The translations under genes and the position numbers were made by a program. Positions 60,601-64,000 of a stretch of DNA of 64,000 nucleotides are shown one piece after another. The stretch's first letter is position 1, and each line of letters opens with the position of its first letter. This DNA is from DASXHZ01 sp036488085 (GTDB lineage Bacteria; Acidobacteriota; Thermoanaerobaculia; Gp7-AA8): NCBI GenBank assembly GCA_036488085.1, contig DASXHZ010000012.1:124001-188000 (forward strand). Direction: 5' to 3'. Below the pieces are notes generated by a model. It worked only from the letters and a program-made list of their open reading frames with translations. It made no database searches and was not told the origin of the DNA.

Positions 60601-61429
60601 TCGCGCTGACGCCATTTCCACGCGCCAGCCCCCCGATTTGCTGCGAAAACTGGGCGACCTCCGTGACGTTGTTATACAGCGTGACTTTGAAGACGTGCGC
60701 TTTGGTCGAGTTCACGTTCTGCAGCAGCGCGTAATAATTGGAGCCGTCCTTGACCCAGAACGCGCGCGACACGGGACCCCAAGTAAGCGAGTTTTTATCC
60801 TGCCAGGACGGCATCAGCGTGGTGCCCGGCTGATCGTTCGCCACGCCCCAACCGAACATGGAATACGCCAGATACACGTACCCGCGATCATCGACGTCGT
60901 AGTTGATGAGCCGATCCTGTCCATCCGCAGGAGGCGTGGACCATCCTGACGGCGTGTTCTCGGCATAAAAGAACCGCTCGTAGTTCAGGAAGATCTCGAG
61001 AGGGCTGTTGAAGCGGTTGCCGGGGGCGACCGAGGGGTTGGTCGGAACGTTCGCGACCGAGATGAGTGGTTCGTGCGCGTCGATGCGACGGAGAAACGAA
61101 GCGGTATCCCAACTGGAGACCGCGTTGCCGAGCTTCATGATCAAACGCGAATTATCGGGAGTGAATTGAATTCCACCGTCCCGCGCGGTTCGGAAGGGCT
61201 GCGCGTAATCGCCGACAAACTCCGACGACATGAAACGGCCCACGAAGCGTACCACCGGATCCTGCCAGCCGGGCGACGGAAGGCCCGCGTTCGCGTCATC
61301 GCACGCCGCGGCGGTGCAAATCACGTTCGTGTTGGGTGTCGTGTAGCTCGGCAGAGGCCAGGACTGCGCATAGGCCGAACAGCAGAGGAACCCGATCACG
61401 ATCGCGCAATAGTTTGCCTTCTTCAGCAC
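57608..61429 (-). CDS. Large secreted protein with cysteine-rich Ig-like repeats and PKD domain
   Basis: A 1273-aa protein with signal peptide (IVIGFLCCSAYA). Residues about 20-480 form a propeller-like or beta-rich N-terminal domain without a known signature. Later parts hold several Ig/PKD-like domains. Three consecutive repeats of about 100 residues (around 58835-58530, 58515-58215 and 58210-57905) each carry four cysteines and a motif like YxWxVDG. The last domain is a typical PKD (WKWDFGDGIIPP, YTVTVTATDG). The GTG at 61429 follows AAAGGAG by eight bases. It is probably an extracellular or surface adhesin or structural protein. It ends at a strong terminator. Confidence 0.72.
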   Translation of the reverse strand: MLKKANYCAIVIGFLCCSAYAQSWPLPSYTTPNTNVICTAAACDDANAGLPSPGWQDPVVRFVGRFMSSEFVGDYAQPFRTARDGGIQFTPDNSRLIMKLGNAVSSWDTASFLRRIDAHEPLISVANVPTNPSVAPGNRFNSPLEIFLNYERFFYAENTPSGWSTPPADGQDRLINYDVDDRGYVYLAYSMFGWGVANDQPGTTLMPSWQDKNSLTWGPVSRAFWVKDGSNYYALLQNVNSTKAHVFKVTLYNNVTEVAQFSQQIGGLARGNGVSAIFVTPTSNTVFVYTNHDLVSGGSPVQTIPYTGTTITHIVFDGTNFWTASFTPALNCVISKLSPDGNGGFTRTNFPTNSGQPIALKYNSGYLSTVTLDSNGRNIHLYKTGSGSPVEIPITSISDYFRIQAGYAAPPSHMRIWSADPIVSGGKLYLIVNADGLGDVYQIRTDDSVNVAINGTNGPWNPNAPAKAVGDVFYGDTVKMSASLSSNTAGGALTWDFGALHDPANTLPGTFGAPITHQYSGLSKADVVSPVTVTVTNSANGLTGNAPVTLKTGTARVNYGPASGTKYLAGSGKPIMMDDSFVDASDGDTTGHYTEWRVGPDVATITSPTFIPQLTDPLTPVGVGGCGQHTLAMTAHYGYTAYSPSNVDFPVSLASPFTYNAVPFAPAVDVSYNAISGSEEFFSTSRASAALAGRTISYTWAVVNSDGAVVTAIPTQSGTATSFDTIPRYLVSKTAFTEAGYKGSLTLTVSGVDPCSQTGGSFAPLSATSSALVTPDAQLQSSCSSGICTYTIISPSNVLTSDAWTFAWTTTGGDPASGVGPSLMTSYYTAGTFPVSVVVTNKTGLSKTVTTSTAIATPASKCPTFSTSNSFITYAGTAEGSTCVDGAVCLPSEPIQFTVGFFPINPDQSCLNTLTYQWLVDGSAQGTGPVFNTSLGAGLHTITAALKTGTLTLITLTRLITIGSPPPPPPTCGTLSNQNVTIGFNGTSSTCHDGGTCGTNETLRIDATLWNVQPGNCSTSYSWSYDGAAGVPGGTEVTHSFSTPGTHSVSVTATLNGTHGTASTNVVVTGGPVCPVLIANQNATLNYVGGASGCTNSNLDVSCSTSEEVAFSVHYSNYSPTCGTHHYTWTVDGWPLGTDADHASVSSLTSGPHTATVTIDNGNTPATLSQTVNVSAPAKANYTFDFDIVPLSAPANSYTFTVVVSPDSPSKPTQWKWDFGDGIIPPYNAGAIQTHTFPDDKPYTVTVTATDGTGGIVSHKIAVPPARRRGVHH

Positions 61430-61553
61430 AATCAGATCTCCTTTTGGACAAGTGGAGCGGCGATGTACAACGATGGACGGCCGCCATGGTACCGGAAGTG
61501 CGTTCGTGTACGCAATAACTTTTTTGAACGTCATCCGGGATCGTTCCAAAAAC

Positions 61554-61584
61554 AAAACGGGCCGGAGGTGATCCGGCCCGTTTT
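61554..61584. terminator. Bidirectional Rho-independent terminator
   Basis: AAAACGGGCCGGA and TCCGGCCCGTTTT form a perfect 13-bp stem around a 5-nt loop. A-run and T-run on the two sides give terminator shape in both directions; in context it ends the 61606 gene on the minus strand. Confidence 0.88.
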
Positions 61585-61605
61585 ACTACTACGTTGGAGT
61601 TGAGA

Positions 61606-63261
61606 TTACGGAGTGGTGTTGGTTCCCGTGTACTTGCCAACGCCAGGCGTGCAACCCGGATCGCCCTGCGGGCAAACCAGGATTCCGCCAGCCGGACCGA
61701 TGCCCGGGTTGACGGTGGTGGTCGGCGTCGCGGCCGGCGGGGTGCAGCCGTTGCCAAGCCACGTTGCGTCGAAGTCAACGCCGAACAGGCCGTTGCTGCT
61801 GGCGCCGCCCGTGCCGCCGTTCATCGAGACGATGACCCAGTTCTGCGACGCGCGAGCGCCTGCGTTGGGCCAGGTCGGATGAAGTGCGAGATTGGCGATG
61901 CAGTTGGCGCAAACGGTCTTCGAGTTGAGGTCGAGGTACATCCAACCACCGGCGTCGCCAGCCGGCGAACCGCTGGCAAACTGCGGGAAGTTGGCGCTGG
62001 TCGTCGAGGTCGTCGACGACTCGGGGAACAGCGAAGCCGCCGGAGTCGGCACCGGACCCGAAACTCCGGGAGGCGTCGAAATCGCCGGGTTCTCATGCTC
62101 GTCGAACCGGACGATCGCGGTCACCGGGAGCGCCGAGTTGAGATCGGCACCGTTACCACCGCCGAGGCACGTGGTGCTCGCGGCAGTCACGCCTTCACGC
62201 CAGATGCGATAGCTGGTGTTGAAAGCGTTGGCTCCGCCCTGAATCCAGCGGGCGGCAAAGGTCGACGGAAGCGGCTGACGGCGGTCATAATTGACCAAGC
62301 CGCCGGTATACGTCGTGATACCGACAGTCTGACCGTTGATGTAGCGCGAATAGAAGGTGTACGGCAGGTTGGTCTGCTGGCCGGCGAGGGCCACACCAGC
62401 CGGTCCACCCTCAGGGATGGCGCGGATGTGCACGAGCGGATTGCCGCCCGCGTAGTTCGAGCCGGCGGCCTTGTTGAGGATCTCGTAGTCGCCGGTGAGA
62501 ACGTTGTCGAACAGGATTTCCGTCGCCTGATAGGTCGCGGAGTCCGTCATGTCCTGGGTGCAGTTGTTCGCGACGTCGACCGTCACGTAACCAATCGCGG
62601 TGGTCGCGGTCGGGTGCGTGGATGCGGCGGAGCCGGCCAGGGTGCAGATATTGGTCGCGGCGCCCGTCACGAGCAGCGAAAGCACGTTGGTGCGAATGAA
62701 ATCGGGAATCTTGCCCGGCAGCGCCGCGCACCCCGTGAGGGTGGCGATGTTCGGGTTCGAGTTATTGGCTCCCGAGAAGGGGCCGACCGGGCTGAGCACC
62801 ACGCCACCGGCGGTGGCTGTGCCGCTCGAGCTCGTGCCGCCCAGCGAGGTGCTGTTCGGAATCGGGGCGATGATGCCGTTCACGATGATGTCGTACATCG
62901 AGAGCGGCTGAACGTCGTACCCGGTCAGGAACACGTTGAAGTCGAGGACCGGGTAAGACCAGTCGGTCCAAACGACGACGTGCGCGATCTGCGGGAGGTA
63001 TCCCGTGTTCACGATCGTGAAGAACGTGTCGACCGAGCGCGTTGCGGTCTCGACTTCGAAGTACGGCAGAAGCAGCGTCGCAGCAGGCGTGACGCCGATG
63101 TCGCACGAATCATCATTGTTCGTGGTCGACGGGCCCGCTGCCGCGCCGCCCACGCCAAACGTGAAGGTGGCATTCGGAGCGGCATTGACGTGCCGCTCTG
63201 CGAACGCCGAACCCGCCACGAGGAGGGTGGCCACGAAGGCCAGCGTTGTCAGTTTCTTCAT
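61606..63261 (-). CDS. Secreted protein of unknown function, 551 aa
   Basis: A protein with a clear signal peptide (LAFVATLLVAGSAFA). The body is beta-rich, Ser/Thr/Gly/Asn-rich and secreted-looking, without a domain I can name. Recognisable stretches: GVTPAATLLLPYFEVETATR near the N-terminus, YFEVE and VVVWTDWSYPVLDFNVFLTG, and six or more cysteines in the C-terminal half (CLGGGNG, CANCIAN, CTPPAAT, CPQGDPGCTPG). It may be an abundant surface or extracellular protein: the AGGAG is strong, a promoter with TTGACT is present and a powerful terminator follows. Confidence 0.7.
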   Translation of the reverse strand: MKKLTTLAFVATLLVAGSAFAERHVNAAPNATFTFGVGGAAAGPSTTNNDDSCDIGVTPAATLLLPYFEVETATRSVDTFFTIVNTGYLPQIAHVVVWTDWSYPVLDFNVFLTGYDVQPLSMYDIIVNGIIAPIPNSTSLGGTSSSGTATAGGVVLSPVGPFSGANNSNPNIATLTGCAALPGKIPDFIRTNVLSLLVTGAATNICTLAGSAASTHPTATTAIGYVTVDVANNCTQDMTDSATYQATEILFDNVLTGDYEILNKAAGSNYAGGNPLVHIRAIPEGGPAGVALAGQQTNLPYTFYSRYINGQTVGITTYTGGLVNYDRRQPLPSTFAARWIQGGANAFNTSYRIWREGVTAASTTCLGGGNGADLNSALPVTAIVRFDEHENPAISTPPGVSGPVPTPAASLFPESSTTSTTSANFPQFASGSPAGDAGGWMYLDLNSKTVCANCIANLALHPTWPNAGARASQNWVIVSMNGGTGGASSNGLFGVDFDATWLGNGCTPPAATPTTTVNPGIGPAGGILVCPQGDPGCTPGVGKYTGTNTTP

Positions 63262-63576
63262 TGATTTTCTCCTACACATTTCAAATGGAAATACTCGTTT
63301 TTCATCGGTAGCTTGCTCATCCTCGCTGGACGATACGATCACCTCCCGAGAAGTAGTCAAAAGGGCATCGAAAACTAAATTGCGCGTAGCCTATGGCCAA
63401 AATGCAGCCGAGTCAAGTCAAAAGTGAAATTTTATGGGGTTGCACCATAGACACTCTCTCCCCGCCCCCCGTTTCACCCTCAACCCTCTCGTTCGTCATC
63501 ATTGGCATGAGTTTTGGCCCGATCAAATAAGTCAGACGCGCCGTCCGCGTCGTTCAAAAGTGATTCCAGCAGCTTA
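63262..63576. other. Intergenic promoter region
   Basis: A 315-bp gap between two minus-strand genes. It contains the promoter at 63388-63416 with a leader of roughly 120 nt for the 551-aa protein. The part near 63577 may hold a weak hairpin (TCCAGCAG and CTACTGGA) at the end of the VCBS gene. No gene is seen. Confidence 0.45.
63388..63416 (-). promoter_or_regulatory. Sigma-70-type promoter
   Basis: On the minus strand TTGACT (63416-63411) is separated by 17 bp from TAGGCT (63393-63388). The -35 matches five of six consensus positions; the -10 matches the first two and the last. It would give a leader of about 120 nt for the gene at 63261. Confidence 0.45.
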
Positions 63577-64000
63577 CTACTGGACCCCCTCGTTCAGGAA
63601 CACGTGGATCGACCCGTTCTGGAATCCCAGCGCTCCCTGCTTGTCCGTCTCGTACGCGATGATCACGTCCGGCCGGCCGTCTTTGTTCACGTCCGCGATC
63701 GTCAGATCGTAGTTCGTCTGCGGCTGCGCGCTGATCCCTTCGAGCTTCGCGCGGGTGAACCCGCCCTTGCCGTCGCCGAGCAGCAACACGAACTCGCGCT
63801 TCGGCGACCAGCCCGCGTAGATGATGTCGGCGTTCCCGTCGCCGTCGAAATCGCCCGACCCCACGCCCTCCACCGGACGCGCCGCCGCCACGCGCAGGAT
63901 CGCCTTGCGCATCGGGGTCTTTCCGGTGAAGGTCACGAGATCGATCCCCGAGATCGTCTTCATCGCGGGCGGCGCCACCTGCTTAGGATCGAGCTCCGGA
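63577..64000 (-). CDS. Partial FG-GAP/VCBS repeat protein
   Basis: The frame is open to the right edge, so the N-terminus is outside the window. The visible 140 residues hold two FG-GAP/VCBS calcium-binding repeats: GSGDFDGDGNADIIYAG and TIADVNKDGRPDVIIAY, each followed by a strand such as EFVLLLGDGKGGFTRAKLEG. It is likely part of a secreted beta-propeller protein. The stop is at 63577-63579. Confidence 0.8.
   Translation of the reverse strand, partial: PELDPKQVAPPAMKTISGIDLVTFTGKTPMRKAILRVAAARPVEGVGSGDFDGDGNADIIYAGWSPKREFVLLLGDGKGGFTRAKLEGISAQPQTNYDLTIADVNKDGRPDVIIAYETDKQGALGFQNGSIHVFLNEGVQ

Noticed and set aside
61594..63264. Plus-strand 556-aa frame opposite the 551-aa secreted protein
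   Set aside because: The minus frame has a signal peptide, a ribosome binding site, a promoter and a terminator; the plus frame is an Arg/Gly-rich shadow.

Overview
The window is a GC-rich, gene-dense stretch of a Gram-negative chromosome. It holds an RND efflux operon with a TolC-type outer membrane channel, a lipid A-type acyltransferase, a Wzt-type ABC ATPase and secreted beta-barrel proteins. The many hybrid two-component proteins, Ser/Thr-kinase/TPR protein, Hfq-like Sm protein with a long N-terminal tail, electron transfer flavoprotein pair, SthA-type transhydrogenase and large PKD/VCBS secreted proteins suggest a soil or sediment Acidobacteriota-like bacterium. That taxonomic guess is inference; no rRNA is present. 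There is no prophage, insertion sequence or CRISPR array. One tRNA (Leu, anticodon GAG) was found.

Layout. 1-5.5 kb: a four-gene minus-strand operon of small unknown proteins, a divergent NtrC-type regulator, a cytosolic hybrid kinase, and a receiver domain fused to an ECF-type sigma factor. Two nearly identical 17-bp palindromes lie about 100 bp upstream of the minus-strand operon and of the REC-sigma gene, suggesting one circuit. 5.5-9.8 kb: an operon with two pilin-like subunits, a pilus-type chaperone and an unusual usher-like barrel. 9.9-15.9 kb: a thioesterase and a TolC-MFP-RND efflux operon, divergent from an OmpR/HK pair (16.2-18.3 kb). 18.3-22.7 kb: secreted proteins, including a propeller-PepSY protein, an HMA-thioredoxin fusion and a barrel gene broken by two in-frame stops right after its signal peptide. 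22.9-27.6 kb: signalling genes (hybrid kinase, REC-GGDEF-REC, small receiver) and a frameshifted PhnD-like gene. 27.6-36.5 kb: housekeeping genes (etfAB, hfq, pdxA, surE, pcm, acyP, apt, sthA, CBS protein). 36.6-37.1 kb: a hairpin-bearing minisatellite. 37.2-45.5 kb: a PTPS-family enzyme, a degenerate kinase/cyclase/TPR receptor, a biotin-dependent carboxylase pair, tRNA-Leu, secG, tpiA and a GGDEF protein. 45.5-57.5 kb: two converging surface-glycan operons with glycosyltransferases, deacetylases, acyltransferase, methyltransferases and an O-antigen-type exporter ATPase. 57.6-64 kb: three large secreted proteins, the last cut by the window edge.

A notable theme is intergenic repeats. Three separate elements share one architecture (four 7-bp units, a 0-9 nt centre, four inverted 7-bp units) although their sequences differ, and one of them sits in frame inside a glycosyltransferase-methyltransferase gene. 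A 128-bp element with 38-bp inverted ends, a GGGCGGACG-type palindromic repeat that runs into the end of a transporter gene, and a roughly 560-bp minisatellite are also present.
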